Source of the DNA: Hahella sp. CCB-MM4
GTDB taxonomy: Bacteria > Pseudomonadota > Gammaproteobacteria > Pseudomonadales > Oleiphilaceae
DNA length: 64,000 nucleotides
NCBI RefSeq assembly: GCF_002260525.1
Contig: NZ_MRYI01000001.1
Span: forward strand, 124,001-188,000
Reading direction: 5' to 3'
Of the stretch, positions 1-10,256 are shown piece by piece; position 1 is the stretch's first letter, and the number at the start of each line of letters is the position of its first letter. The translations under genes and the position numbers were made by a program. The notes beneath the pieces are model-generated. The model had not been told where the DNA came from. It saw nothing but the letters and a program-made list of their open reading frames with translations, and did not search any database.

Positions 1-885
1 CAGGAATGTCTGCGCACCGGGTATTCGTACACACAAAGAGAAGCAGAGTTTTTGCTGCCGTCGGGAAGCCGGCTATCGGTGGACTATACAGTAGTCCCCA
101 TAAGCGATAACGGCTATTCATTCATCCTGATGGAGATTCAGGCACGGGACCGTCTTCTGCGTATCAGCAGGGAGGAAGAGTTACTGGCAAAGCAGGAAAC
201 CTCCCGCATTTTGGTTCGCGGTCTCGCCCATGAAATCAAGAATCCCTTAGGTGGGATTAGGGGCGCTGCCCAACTATTGGATAAAGAGCTTAAAGAAGAA
301 GGCCTGCATGACTATACCAGCATCATCATTGCGGAGGCAGACCGCCTGCGTAATCTGGTTGACCGCATGCTGGGCCCAAATCAAACCTTCAAGCAGGATC
401 CCACCAACATCCATGAAGTATTGGAAAGGGTCGTCAGTCTGATAGAAGTGGAGAGTCATGGCAAAGTTAGACTGGTCAAAGACTACGACCCAAGCCTGCC
501 GGAATTTCCCGGAGACAAGGAGCAACTTATCCAGGCATTTCTGAATATTGCTCGAAACGCTTTACAGGCACTGGAAGCTGCCGCCCCCCCTGTTGAAAGC
601 CCTGAAATTATTTTTCGCACCAGGCCATTACGACAAATCACCATTGGCCACACCCGTCATCGCCTGGTATTGCGCGTGGACATTATCGACAACGGCCCGG
701 GAATTCCTCCGGATTTCCTCAAAAACATTTTTTACCCCATGGTCAGCGGCAGGGCACAGGGGACTGGATTAGGCCTCTCCATTACTCAGAGCATCATCGG
801 CCAGCATCATGGCCTGGTGGAATGCGAAAGTGAGGCCGGACGCACTAATTTCATCATCTATATTCCATTGGAGCCAACATTATGA
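1..885 (+). CDS. glnL: Nitrogen regulation sensor histidine kinase NtrB (5' truncated)
   Basis: The kinase/phosphatase acts on NtrC in response to nitrogen status, normally through PII. The frame is open from base 1, so the gene starts left of the window and only the end of its N-terminal PAS domain is present. The H-box LAHEIKNPL carries the phosphorylated His, the N-box is NIARNALQAL, and the ATP-lid motifs are DNGPGIP and GTGLGLSI, in the usual order for NtrB. The stop overlaps the ntrC start by 4 bases (ATGA), so the two genes are translationally coupled. A TTG at 52 is only an internal codon, not a credible start. The family assignment is firm. Confidence 0.95.
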   Translation, partial: QECLRTGYSYTQREAEFLLPSGSRLSVDYTVVPISDNGYSFILMEIQARDRLLRISREEELLAKQETSRILVRGLAHEIKNPLGGIRGAAQLLDKELKEEGLHDYTSIIIAEADRLRNLVDRMLGPNQTFKQDPTNIHEVLERVVSLIEVESHGKVRLVKDYDPSLPEFPGDKEQLIQAFLNIARNALQALEAAAPPVESPEIIFRTRPLRQITIGHTRHRLVLRVDIIDNGPGIPPDFLKNIFYPMVSGRAQGTGLGLSITQSIIGQHHGLVECESEAGRTNFIIYIPLEPTL

Positions 886-2318
886 ACGCAACCCCCAACG
901 TCTGGATCATCGACGATGACCGATCTATCAGGTGGGTTCTGGAAAAGGCATTGGAGCAGGCAGAACTCAATACCCGTTCATTTGAATCCGGTGAAGGCAT
1001 CCTGAATCGACTGGAGCGCGAACAGCCAGATGCGATATTGAGCGACATCCGAATGCCTGGAATTGACGGGCTCGACCTGCTTAACCAGATACATTCCAAT
1101 TTCCCACACCTGCCGGTTATTATCATGACCGCGCATTCCGACCTGGATAGCGCCGTATCATCCTACCAGCGTGGTGCGTTTGAATATCTGCCCAAACCAT
1201 TTGATGTGGATGATGCCGTTTCATTAGTGAAGCGTGCTGTCGCCCATGCAAGGGAGCAGATGGCTGTCAGTCAGCCTGCGTCGTTGGACCCGATGACCCA
1301 AAACACGGAGATTATCGGTGAGGCTCCAGCCATGCAGGAGGTTTTCCGAGCGATCGGAAGACTCTCCCACAGCAACATCACTGTTCTGATTAATGGCGAA
1401 TCCGGTACCGGTAAAGAATTAGTTGCCAGAGCTCTGCACCAACACAGCCCACGGTCAGATAAATCGTTCATTGCCCTCAATATGGCCGCCATTCCGAAAG
1501 ACCTGATTGAGTCCGAACTCTTTGGCCATGAGAAAGGATCCTTTACCGGAGCGGGCGGTCAGCGCCAGGGCAGATTTGAGCAAGCGAATGGCGGCACGCT
1601 GTTTCTGGACGAAATCGGCGATATGCCCCCAGACACTCAGACCCGACTATTGAGGGTACTTGCTGACGGGGAATTCTATCGGGTCGGTGGAACAACCCCC
1701 ATCAAGGTAGACGTCCGGATTATCGCTGCGACTCACCAGAACCTCGAAACACTGGTGCATGAAGGAAGGTTCCGCGAAGACTTATTTCACCGGCTCAACG
1801 TAATACGGATGCACCTCCCCAAGCTCAGTGAGCGCAGGGAGGACATTCCCAGACTGGCTCGGCACTTTCTGAAGCAAGCCGCCGAGGAACTCAATGTCGA
1901 ACCTAAAATTCTCAAACCCGATACTGAAGAGTACATGTGCACGCTACTCTGGCAGGGTAACGTTCGGCAATTGGAGAATACTTGCCGCTGGCTGACCGTG
2001 ATGGCCTCCGGACGGGAAATACATATCAGCGACCTTCCGCCTGAGCTACAAGCACAGGCAACCTCCAAGAGCCCGACTCAGGATTGGCAGGAATCACTGA
2101 GAGACTGGGCAGAGCTGGAGTTGAAGAAAGGACACCAGGGTCTGCTGGATACCGCCGTGCCCACCTTCGAAAGAATCATGATTGAATCCGCTTTGAAACA
2201 GACGGCCGGGCGTAAGCGGGATGCGGCCGTGCTGTTAGGCTGGGGGCGCAATACTCTGACCCGCAAAATCAAAGAACTGGATATGGGTGGACATGATGAT
2301 GGAGAGGATGAAGACTGA
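882..2318 (+). CDS. ntrC: Nitrogen regulation response regulator NtrC
   Basis: This is a sigma-54-dependent activator of nitrogen-scavenging genes, phosphorylated by NtrB. Domains in order are a receiver (about 5-120, acidic pocket D11-D13 and phospho-acceptor D55 in LSDIRMPG), a AAA+ domain (about 140-380, Walker A GESGTGKE, Walker B GGTLFLDEIGD, arginine-rich sensor region) and a Fis-type helix-turn-helix at the C terminus (RDAAVLLGWGRNTLTRKI). At 478 aa it has normal family length. The sigma-54 contact loop reads GSFTGA at residues 219-224 instead of the usual GAFTGA, a tolerated but less common variant. It lies in one operon with glnL, and glnA is not in the window. Confidence 0.96.
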   Translation: MNATPNVWIIDDDRSIRWVLEKALEQAELNTRSFESGEGILNRLEREQPDAILSDIRMPGIDGLDLLNQIHSNFPHLPVIIMTAHSDLDSAVSSYQRGAFEYLPKPFDVDDAVSLVKRAVAHAREQMAVSQPASLDPMTQNTEIIGEAPAMQEVFRAIGRLSHSNITVLINGESGTGKELVARALHQHSPRSDKSFIALNMAAIPKDLIESELFGHEKGSFTGAGGQRQGRFEQANGGTLFLDEIGDMPPDTQTRLLRVLADGEFYRVGGTTPIKVDVRIIAATHQNLETLVHEGRFREDLFHRLNVIRMHLPKLSERREDIPRLARHFLKQAAEELNVEPKILKPDTEEYMCTLLWQGNVRQLENTCRWLTVMASGREIHISDLPPELQAQATSKSPTQDWQESLRDWAELELKKGHQGLLDTAVPTFERIMIESALKQTAGRKRDAAVLLGWGRNTLTRKIKELDMGGHDDGEDED

Positions 2319-2336
2319 TTTACCTCAGCTTCAACC

Positions 2337-5300
2337 TCAGCCCAGGGAAGACCAGAGGTTAGCCAGCGATTTTGGCCTCTCGATGTAGTAACCCTGGGCA
2401 TAATCAACACCCAGCTGCTTCAACACTTCAAATGCTTCTTTGGTTTCCACCTGAGGGGCTATCACTTCACGATTCAGGTAGTGCGCCATTTCTGTCATTG
2501 AGCGCACCATCATCTGGTCATTCTGATCCTTCTCCAACTCCCGGATAAACGTTCCGTCAATCTTGATCATATCGACGGGCAGTTGCTTGAGATACTGATA
2601 ACTGGCAACACCAGAACCATAGTTCCCTAAGCAAAAACGACAACCATACTCCTGCAGCTCCTGAATAAAGTCAGAAATATTGTGGAGATTGGAAATAGCC
2701 GAGGCTTCCGTTAGCTCGAAAGTGATCTTCTCTATGGGAGAGTCCTGTTTCGTTAAACGCTCAAAAATAAATTCCAGTAAAGACTCATCATTTAGTGAAT
2801 GACCACTCAGGTTGATACTCAAGCCCCCTATCTGGCTGATCTTACGATGGTTATTCACCATCCAATCGAGCATATGCCCGACCACCCAGCGATCCACTTC
2901 CTGCATACGCTTATAATTTTCAGCCGCCCGAATAAACTTACTGGCAGGAATCAATTGACCGTCATCATCATAGATACTAAGCAGTATTTCATGCTGGGTA
3001 CCAACGGTTGAATCCGAACGTAGCGGTATGATCTTCTGGCATCTCAACAGCAGGCGCTCATCATCGAGCTTTTTGCCCAGGCTCGCGACCTTATTGGCAA
3101 TGGCATCCCGCTGGGCAATCTGCTGTTGGTCCACAGTGAACTCTTCAATCGAGCCAGTACCTTTACGCTTGGCACTTCGACAGGCATCTTCAGCCGCTTG
3201 CACCAGATGGCGAACGTCCAGCAACCCTCCCTTGACCTCGACATACCCGGCATACATAGGAGCCTCATAGGTATGATCCATCCAGTTCAGCCGGTACCGT
3301 TTCATCTGCTCCATGAAATTCGACACCCACTTTTCTGCCGGCTCACTGATCACCACCATGAATTCGTCCCCAGAAAAGCGGGAGATCAAAGCGCCTTTCG
3401 GCATGTGCTCGTTCAGAAGGTTAGCGACTTCTTTAAGAATCTCATCACCCGCTTCAGTTCCTGCTGAGTCATTGATCAGACGGAATTGGGCCAGACTGAA
3501 CAAAATACAGCTGATGGTATCTTCCGGTGCCAGACTGGTATGCCGGACCAATACCTGACGCTCAAACTCCTTCCTGAGCATAAGCCCTGTAAGCTCATCA
3601 CGCGTGCTGGCAAAACTAAGCTGCTCATACAGATCCTTCACCATCATATCCAGACTTTGGTCAACAACCGGCAAGGAAACTCCAGGGTCGGGAACTGCAA
3701 TCCCTTTTTGCAGATAGGCGGCCAAGGTAGAAGCATCAAGGTCGATCACTTTCATTCCCTGATGATTCACGAAAACATAGCGAGTGAAGTTCTTTCCTAT
3801 CCAGACCAACCGGATGAACTCCGGCTCATTGCTGTCACGCTCAAGCCGCAGCCAGTCACCAACACTGAGTTTCTGGGCACGATTGATCCAGCGCTGCAAA
3901 CCCCGTTGACGAGCATCCTGAATAAGACTGATATCCTGTGCAGATTCCTCCTCGGCCTCATCCGCCATCTCCATCATTTCTGGCTCCACACCACCTGGTG
4001 CCTTGACCAGAAATCGCTTCAACTCGTCTCTGATCTGACCAGACGGCATGTGATTTGACGAGATGGTCGCCAAACCTTCCTGGATCATTCGAAGAAGGTC
4101 CGGGAGGTTGTACTGGTACTCCGGATCCCGGGAAATCGCCAGCAAGGTATCAATAACGCTCAAATAATCCTGCCATGCCTGGCTTTCGGGACCCTGCCGG
4201 ATATAAACCAGACTCAACAGATCTTTCCACCCTCCATTGATCAATGCCGCAATGGCCTTGGGGATCTGCCGGCCGAATACCCGGTTCCGCAAAGCATCGG
4301 TGACAGCAATTCGGGCTTCTTCAACTTTCTGCTGTCCTTCAGCTGCAGCGGTCACCCTTTCCACGTTGCGTCGATATAGCAGATTTTGGCGTTCAACCAA
4401 TTCGTCAACGTCGGCAAGCGCCTCCTCAAAGACAGCAGGATCATGTTCATGCTCCTCCTGAATCCGAGAGACTACGCGATTGATCTTTTCGACCTGATGG
4501 GCATTCATCCTCCCGCCTTTTACCCCGACCTGCGCGATCCGGTTGATCAGCTTCTGTGCAGAATTGTCCGTCTGCTCAAAGAAGGAAGGGTTACGCATTA
4601 ACAGCCTCAGCACCGGCACTTCGAGGCCTTTAATTTGCATCTTGGCAATGCTGGTTAACTTGGGATTCTTCAGCGTACTGCAAAAGAAGCGATCCACAAC
4701 ATCCAGATTCTTATCCTGCTCCTCAGTGAATGACTTGAGGCCCATATGATTACTGTTCATCATATGGTACAGACGATCCCTTAGCAGACTGTCATCCACT
4801 TGAGAATCCTGATACACAGGTGCAGTCTGAACTTGGCTCAGGTTGGCAAGCACTTCCTCATTTTTAAATGTCGGAGCCTGTTCCTGGCTTGGGAATGGAC
4901 TACCAGCCAGCGCATTACTACCAGACACACGAGGCTTTTGATGTAACACCGCCAATAAGCGGTTGACGGCTGCCACACTCTGCTCCGCTGTGGCCAGATA
5001 GGAGCTGACTTCTGAAAAGCTGCCGGCTTTGCGACTTGACCGTGAATGCAAAGTCGTCACATTATCAGGCTCTTCTTGCTCCGTTTTTTGCTCCTTTGGC
5101 GCTTCAGTCTTAGCGCTTGAAACCTGCCGCTCATTTGGCGGAGAAGCTGGAGGTTTCGCTGGAGCCGGCTTCTGAGTTTCGGGAGCTTTCAGCTTTTCTG
5201 CGACTGATTTTTCTTTGCTGTCTGCAGTCTTCTCACTCTGTTCCGGTGTCTTGATGTACTTGCTCAAGTCAAGATCAGGTAATACCCCCTGCCGTACAAG

Positions 5301-6275
5301 CAGATCATCAAGTTCTTGATAAAGGGGCTCCAGATCAGCCATCACTGATAGCTCGAATTGCTTTAGGCACAGACGCTCTGCGGACAGCGGTAGCTTCAAG
5401 CCAATCAAGGTGTCTCGGAAGGCATAACAAATTAACGCCGGCCCGACGGGATTGCTGTACCCTTTCTGACAGTGGATCCCCAGGGCATCAAAACGCATCT
5501 TCAGCTGTAACAAATGAGCGCGGTATGTGGTTTCAGCCTTAGTGACCATGACCTTGAGCGTCAGCCAATCTTCAAACTCGGCTTTATCAATCAAAGATAA
5601 ATCCGGGCCACTCGAATTCTCGTCAGACTCCTGCCCTTTGTTTCGTGGCACCAACGCCTGGGAAATATATTTGAAGAACTGTGGAGCGATCAGGGCACTC
5701 TGCTGCCTCAAAGAAATAACGGAATCAACCAGCTCGGTCTTCTGATTATCAGTCGCAGCAGAGGTTAAAGCCTCGTCGAATGCTTTAGCTAATGCGGTAA
5801 TAAAATTGCTGACGAGTGGACTAAGATGTGACTGGATAATGCGTTCACATTGCCTCATCAGCAGTGCCGCAGATTCCGGCTGCATCTGTTTTTGAGATAC
5901 TTTCAGGTTTTCGGCACCACAAATACGCAATAACGCCGTAATCGCCCCAGTATTGCCGTTGGTAAACATCCCCCCAAATGCCCCATTCATGGTGCGAACC
6001 GCTTTAACGCTCAATGAATGGTCCCGGTTAACAAAGGGATCATGGAATGTGAGCTGGACAATCTGGCCGGGCCCGAATTGGAGCTTGTTAAGCTTCTGAG
6101 TGGTAACATCACTCAGCTTGACAAAGACACCCTCTGCGCAGAAATCGGCAATTTCGCACTGCAGTCCAGGCTCGCCACGGTAATCAATTGTGGCCAGGAG
6201 TTGTATCGGACGACGCTTGCTCCCACGTCGCTCGGCACCCTGATGATCTGATGGTTGTATTGGGGGTTCAGACAT
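2337..6275 (-). CDS. PilZ-DUF1631-GGDEF-EAL protein (c-di-GMP-related, degenerate EAL)
   Basis: This is a very large 1312-aa predicted cytoplasmic protein. It has an N-terminal PilZ-like domain (RRGSKRR followed by DFCAEGVFV, about 15-115) and a long helical DUF1631-type region, whose typical end is seen in GDWLRLERD and RLVWIGKNFTRYVFVN. A Pro/Lys/Glu-rich linker lies near 345-420. The C terminus is a GGDEF domain (RFSGDEFMVV) and an EAL-like domain. The GGDEF domain keeps SGDEF but has FSLAQF where active enzymes have DxDxFK. In the EAL domain DDFG is replaced by GNYG and the AExVE glutamate is Pro (APQVE), so phosphodiesterase activity is unlikely. A receptor or scaffold role is inferred. 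It is convergent with ntrC and has a paralogue at 36414-40148. Confidence 0.85.
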   Translation of the reverse strand: MSEPPIQPSDHQGAERRGSKRRPIQLLATIDYRGEPGLQCEIADFCAEGVFVKLSDVTTQKLNKLQFGPGQIVQLTFHDPFVNRDHSLSVKAVRTMNGAFGGMFTNGNTGAITALLRICGAENLKVSQKQMQPESAALLMRQCERIIQSHLSPLVSNFITALAKAFDEALTSAATDNQKTELVDSVISLRQQSALIAPQFFKYISQALVPRNKGQESDENSSGPDLSLIDKAEFEDWLTLKVMVTKAETTYRAHLLQLKMRFDALGIHCQKGYSNPVGPALICYAFRDTLIGLKLPLSAERLCLKQFELSVMADLEPLYQELDDLLVRQGVLPDLDLSKYIKTPEQSEKTADSKEKSVAEKLKAPETQKPAPAKPPASPPNERQVSSAKTEAPKEQKTEQEEPDNVTTLHSRSSRKAGSFSEVSSYLATAEQSVAAVNRLLAVLHQKPRVSGSNALAGSPFPSQEQAPTFKNEEVLANLSQVQTAPVYQDSQVDDSLLRDRLYHMMNSNHMGLKSFTEEQDKNLDVVDRFFCSTLKNPKLTSIAKMQIKGLEVPVLRLLMRNPSFFEQTDNSAQKLINRIAQVGVKGGRMNAHQVEKINRVVSRIQEEHEHDPAVFEEALADVDELVERQNLLYRRNVERVTAAAEGQQKVEEARIAVTDALRNRVFGRQIPKAIAALINGGWKDLLSLVYIRQGPESQAWQDYLSVIDTLLAISRDPEYQYNLPDLLRMIQEGLATISSNHMPSGQIRDELKRFLVKAPGGVEPEMMEMADEAEEESAQDISLIQDARQRGLQRWINRAQKLSVGDWLRLERDSNEPEFIRLVWIGKNFTRYVFVNHQGMKVIDLDASTLAAYLQKGIAVPDPGVSLPVVDQSLDMMVKDLYEQLSFASTRDELTGLMLRKEFERQVLVRHTSLAPEDTISCILFSLAQFRLINDSAGTEAGDEILKEVANLLNEHMPKGALISRFSGDEFMVVISEPAEKWVSNFMEQMKRYRLNWMDHTYEAPMYAGYVEVKGGLLDVRHLVQAAEDACRSAKRKGTGSIEEFTVDQQQIAQRDAIANKVASLGKKLDDERLLLRCQKIIPLRSDSTVGTQHEILLSIYDDDGQLIPASKFIRAAENYKRMQEVDRWVVGHMLDWMVNNHRKISQIGGLSINLSGHSLNDESLLEFIFERLTKQDSPIEKITFELTEASAISNLHNISDFIQELQEYGCRFCLGNYGSGVASYQYLKQLPVDMIKIDGTFIRELEKDQNDQMMVRSMTEMAHYLNREVIAPQVETKEAFEVLKQLGVDYAQGYYIERPKSLANLWSSLG

Positions 6276-6382
6276 TTGTGATTAACAGTTTATTCCGTAA
6301 ACCTGGCTATTTTGAAATTCGGTGGTGGATTTGGATGTCCATATCAGTATAGTCCGTACTGAGGAAGAGGTAACTTATCGGA

Positions 6383-7558
6383 ATGCAATTCACATTTTTT
6401 TTATTTCCCCATCAATCCAGGATACTCCGCGGCCTGTTGTTTACAGTGCTCGCCTTACTTCTGAACGGTTGCCAAAGTACCGGCTACGTTTGGCAGGCAA
6501 TCAAAGGACAATGGGAGCTGCTGTCCCAACGCCAGCCTATCGATCAGTTGGTCAATGATGACCAAACTCCGGAAAAATTGGAAGAGAAGCTTCGCTATGT
6601 ACTTGAAATCAGAGAGTTTGCAGAGCAACAGTTAGGACTTCCGGTTGACCAGGCCTATAGCGAATACGTGGATCTGAATCGCCCCTATGTGGTCTGGAAT
6701 TTATTTGTCGCCCAGGAGCTTGAGATGAAATCCCAATCCTGGTGCTACCCCGTTGCCGGCTGCGTCGCTTATCAGGGATATTTTCATCAGGAGGATGCAG
6801 AGGCTGCTCAACAGATGTGGGAACAGGACAATTTCGACACTTACGTAGGCGGCGTTAGCGCTTATTCAACCCTTGGCTGGTTCGATGACCCGGTACTCAA
6901 CACGTTTATCGGCTATGATCGCACATCCCTTGCAGCCCTCCTCTTCCATGAACTCGCTCATCGTAAGTTATATATTAAAAATGACACCACATTTAATGAA
7001 AGTTGGGCCACGGCGGTAGAACAGGAAGCCATACAAAAATTCGTAGACGTTCAGAGCTCAGCCTTCCGAAGTGAAGGGAATAACAGCACGGCTTCCGAGA
7101 CGTCAGCAGAAGACATCCAACTTTATCAACATCGGTTCAGGGAAAGACAGCTATTCGTCGACATGGTACAGGCGACCGTTAAGGAGCTGAAAGACTTGTA
7201 TGCAGGCGAACTCCCAGAATCAGCAAAACGTCAAGCCAAAGCCGACATCATCAATAAGTTGCGTCACCGATATCGCCAGGAAGTCTCCGGGGGCAGAATC
7301 TCGAATGCCTATGCGGACTGGATCAACTCCCCCCTGAACAATGCCAAACTGATGACCGTCGTCAGCTACCATCAATGGGTTCCAGGATTGAGATACAAAC
7401 TTCAATCTCTCGATGGTAGCTTTACAGCATTCTACGAGTGGTCAAAGACTCTTGAAGATCTTACCAAAGAAGAGAGAACAAACATTCTGGAGGATCTCAA
7501 TCAACTGGCAAGCAATTCCCAGCAACAGAGATCTTCCAGGATCGCTACAGACTCTTGA
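6383..7558 (+). CDS. Predicted lipoprotein aminopeptidase (COG4324 family)
   Basis: This is a 391-aa putative zinc aminopeptidase on the periplasmic side. A short N-terminal hydrophobic segment ends in the lipobox-like LLNGC, consistent with a lipoprotein. The metal site is HELAH (HExxH) with a downstream NESWAT segment supplying a further acidic ligand. The family motif YVGGVSAYSTLGWFDDP precedes it, and these features match the predicted-aminopeptidase family. The C terminus is rich in Gln and Ser. The start at 6383 follows a purine-rich stretch (gaggaagagg) at a rather long distance. The gene is divergent from the PilZ/DUF1631 gene, and its 3' end overlaps the 3' end of argA by 14 bases. 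The substrate is unknown. Confidence 0.85.
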   Translation: MQFTFFLFPHQSRILRGLLFTVLALLLNGCQSTGYVWQAIKGQWELLSQRQPIDQLVNDDQTPEKLEEKLRYVLEIREFAEQQLGLPVDQAYSEYVDLNRPYVVWNLFVAQELEMKSQSWCYPVAGCVAYQGYFHQEDAEAAQQMWEQDNFDTYVGGVSAYSTLGWFDDPVLNTFIGYDRTSLAALLFHELAHRKLYIKNDTTFNESWATAVEQEAIQKFVDVQSSAFRSEGNNSTASETSAEDIQLYQHRFRERQLFVDMVQATVKELKDLYAGELPESAKRQAKADIINKLRHRYRQEVSGGRISNAYADWINSPLNNAKLMTVVSYHQWVPGLRYKLQSLDGSFTAFYEWSKTLEDLTKEERTNILEDLNQLASNSQQQRSSRIATDS

Positions 7559-8903
7559 TAAAGACTTTGGAGTTACGCTGCAGGTTATACATATTCTGCT
7601 TGGCTACAGGTAGTTGCCCCACGGTTGCAGGCTTAAACCCCCGCTCAATAAACCAGTGCGACGTCTGGGTAGTCAGCACAAACAGCTCTTTCATCCCCGC
7701 ATCCCTGGCGCGCTTCTCTGCGCCGGCAAGCAGCTTGTCCCCCCTCCCCTGGCGGGCATAGCTGGGCCGGACAGCAACACAGGCCAACTCCGCACAATTC
7801 TCTTCAGGAAAAATATAAAGTGCCGCACAGGCGATGATCGCACCATCACGATCATCCACAATAAAGTTCCCGATTTCGCGCTCCAGTAACTCCCGGGAGC
7901 GCCGAACCAGAACGCCCTGCTCTTCCAGAGGTCTGATCAACGCCAGGATTCCGCCAACATCGTCGATCGTCGCCGGACGTATTTCATCGTAGGACTCATC
8001 TGTCACCAGCGTGCCCACACCATCGCGGGTAAACAACTCGTGCAACAAGGCACCATCCTGGTGGTAACTGACTAAATGAGCCCTTGAAACACCATTCTGG
8101 ACCGCCCGGCACACGGAAAATAACCTGCGCCGCTGTTCTGAGCCTTTATCAATGAACTCAAGCTGCTGGAGAGCCTGTGCCAAAGAAATTTCCCGAAGTA
8201 ACTGACCATCAGGATTGAACACGCCCTGCTCCTGGCCGAGCAGAATCAGTTTATCTGCTTTCAAAGCCACAGCAGCCGAACTTGCAACGTCCTCACAAGA
8301 AAGATTGAAAATTTCTCCTGTTGGCGAATACCCGACCGTGGGCAACAGAACAATGTGTCCCATAGATAAATGTTTATGAATCGATTCGGCATGCACCTTC
8401 CGAACAAGGCCGGTATGACACATATCCAGACCATCCACGACCCCTACAGGTCTCGCCACAACAAAATTGCCACTGGAAACCTGTAGCGCCGCGCCATGCA
8501 TTGGAGAACTCGCCAATCCCATGGATAGACGCGCTTCAAGCTCAGAGCGCAGGCGGCCCACAACTTCCGTCACACAACTCAATTCTTCGGTGCCGGTAAT
8601 CCGCAGACCATGATGTAGTTTTACGGGCAAACCACACTGATTCAAACGCTCATCAATCTGAGGCCTCGCGCCATAGGCGACTACCAGCTTTAGACCGAGA
8701 CTGCTCAGAAGAGCGATATCCTGCACAATGGTGGACATTCGCTTCTTATCCGCAAGCACTTCCCCCGGCATAAGAATGACCACAGTTCGCCCTCGATAGG
8801 CATGTATATAGGGCGCGGAATGTCGGAACCAGTATACCTGCTGGGAGGGGTCTCTCGGCATGGTGGTTACTGGGTCTGTCTGGTTACCGTCATTCATGGT
8901 CAT
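7545..8903 (-). CDS. argA: Amino-acid N-acetyltransferase (N-acetylglutamate synthase)
   Basis: This enzyme catalyses the first step of arginine synthesis, acetyl-CoA plus glutamate to N-acetylglutamate. It has the classic two-domain ArgA layout at 452 aa. The amino-acid-kinase fold (about 20-290; VVILMPGEVLAD, VVAYGARPQID, LPTVGYSPTGE) is the arginine-binding regulatory domain. The GNAT acetyltransferase domain (about 305-450; VAVRPSYARQGRGDKLL is the acetyl-CoA loop) is catalytic. ATG codons at 8903 and 8897 are both possible starts, with a GGAGG further upstream. It is the last gene of a same-strand arginine cluster with argB and argE. Feedback inhibition by arginine is expected from the family. 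Confidence 0.95.
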   Translation of the reverse strand: MTMNDGNQTDPVTTMPRDPSQQVYWFRHSAPYIHAYRGRTVVILMPGEVLADKKRMSTIVQDIALLSSLGLKLVVAYGARPQIDERLNQCGLPVKLHHGLRITGTEELSCVTEVVGRLRSELEARLSMGLASSPMHGAALQVSSGNFVVARPVGVVDGLDMCHTGLVRKVHAESIHKHLSMGHIVLLPTVGYSPTGEIFNLSCEDVASSAAVALKADKLILLGQEQGVFNPDGQLLREISLAQALQQLEFIDKGSEQRRRLFSVCRAVQNGVSRAHLVSYHQDGALLHELFTRDGVGTLVTDESYDEIRPATIDDVGGILALIRPLEEQGVLVRRSRELLEREIGNFIVDDRDGAIIACAALYIFPEENCAELACVAVRPSYARQGRGDKLLAGAEKRARDAGMKELFVLTTQTSHWFIERGFKPATVGQLPVAKQNMYNLQRNSKVFIKSL

Positions 8904-9015
8904 TTCTCTAATTAATCCTCCGAAACAGGGTAATATAAGTGAGGCGATAAAGTATAAAAATTGGGCAAGAAATCAAGCTTCTTCAACGATAAGGCAGCTT
9001 TTTAATGCTAACAGG

Positions 9016-10182
9016 TTACCGAGCAGCCTCTGCGGTATCGACACAAAGCTTTCGAATCAACTTCCGAAGCAATTGCTGCATGGGCTGGATACGATCAAGC
9101 TTCAGGTACTCATTAGGTTGGTGAGCCTGGTCAATATCGCCCGGCCCCAGTACTACGGTTTGAGCGCCCATGCTCTTAAAGTAGGCTGCTTCAGTGGCAA
9201 AAGCGACGCTGGAGGCTTTTCGACCGGTATAGCTTTCACAGAGATTGACCAACTCCGATGCCTTTGGCTCGTGAAAGCTTTCCACACCAAATATTGGATT
9301 CAATTGGATATCAACACCATATCGCCGGGAAACCGGTTGCAATATTCCGCTGATAGATTGACGAATAAACTCTACTTCCATCCCCGGCATTAATCTCACA
9401 TCAAACTGCAACCGACAGCTCTTGCAGATCCGGTTAGGATTGTCTCCCCCATGAATACATCCCAAATTCAATGTGGGTACTGGCACTTCAAAACCAGGGT
9501 TTTGGTATAACTGCTGCCATTGCTGGCGCAAGCCACGCAGCTCAAGGATGATGTCAGTCATCGCCTCCAGGGCATTTTTCCCCAGCGCCGGATTGGAGGA
9601 ATGACCCGACAGACCTTCAACCAGGATTTCCTCCATCAGTATCCCTTTGTGCTGATGGATAGGTGCCAGCCCTGTCGGCTCACCAATTAAAACAAAATCC
9701 CCCAGACCAGATGTGGTTTTGACCAGATGGCTCGCCCCCTCCATGCCGGACTCTTCATTAGCCGTCGCAACAAGCGTTATAGGTTTATCCAGGAATGGGG
9801 CTGCCTCTTCAATCGCCAGCAATGCCAGAGGAAAAAAGGACTTCATGTCGCAGACTCCCAGCCCATACCAACAGCCATCAACCTCGGTCAGGCGAAAAGG
9901 ATCTGTCTGCCATGCTCCCTCATCATAGGGCACCGTATCTGTGTGACCGGACAAAACCAGCCCACCGTTGCCCGGTCCAGTTCGAGCGACCAGATTCCAC
10001 TTATCTTTCAGCCCCTCTACCTGGCTGATTTCCACATCCATGCCCACCAGTTCACACCAGTTAGCAAGAAGCTCGATAATAGTGCGATTACTTTGATCCA
10101 AAGCTGGCTGGGTACTACTCACTGAAGGACAACGAACGAGTTCATCCAGCATGTCCTTCAAAGCAGGCAATTTACTTGTCAT
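9016..10182 (-). CDS. argE: Acetylornithine deacetylase
   Basis: This enzyme hydrolyses N2-acetylornithine to ornithine and acetate in the linear arginine pathway. It is an M20-family metallopeptidase of 388 aa. The metal-binding motifs seen are the His of LSGHTDTVP, the Asp of LGVCDMKS and the catalytic/ligand Glu pair of ATANEESGMEG, with a dimerisation domain between them (EEILVEGLSGHSSNP). An argE beside argA suggests the linear rather than the cyclic route, although argJ elsewhere cannot be excluded. It lies 112 bases upstream of argA on the same strand. Confidence 0.95.
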   Translation of the reverse strand: MTSKLPALKDMLDELVRCPSVSSTQPALDQSNRTIIELLANWCELVGMDVEISQVEGLKDKWNLVARTGPGNGGLVLSGHTDTVPYDEGAWQTDPFRLTEVDGCWYGLGVCDMKSFFPLALLAIEEAAPFLDKPITLVATANEESGMEGASHLVKTTSGLGDFVLIGEPTGLAPIHQHKGILMEEILVEGLSGHSSNPALGKNALEAMTDIILELRGLRQQWQQLYQNPGFEVPVPTLNLGCIHGGDNPNRICKSCRLQFDVRLMPGMEVEFIRQSISGILQPVSRRYGVDIQLNPIFGVESFHEPKASELVNLCESYTGRKASSVAFATEAAYFKSMGAQTVVLGPGDIDQAHQPNEYLKLDRIQPMQQLLRKLIRKLCVDTAEAAR

Positions 10183-10256
10183 TAACAGTCTCGGGCCATT
10201 TATGGCGATATTTTGGTATCCCGGCAGTCAAGGATGAGGCCCCTATAGGCTGAAAA

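Noticed and set aside
3486-4058. 190-aa plus-strand frame inside the PilZ/DUF1631 gene
   Set aside because: Antisense to a conserved multidomain protein, and the translation shows no domain.
8860-9393. 177-aa plus-strand frame across argA/argE
   Set aside because: Antisense to two well-supported genes with low-complexity translation; a shadow.
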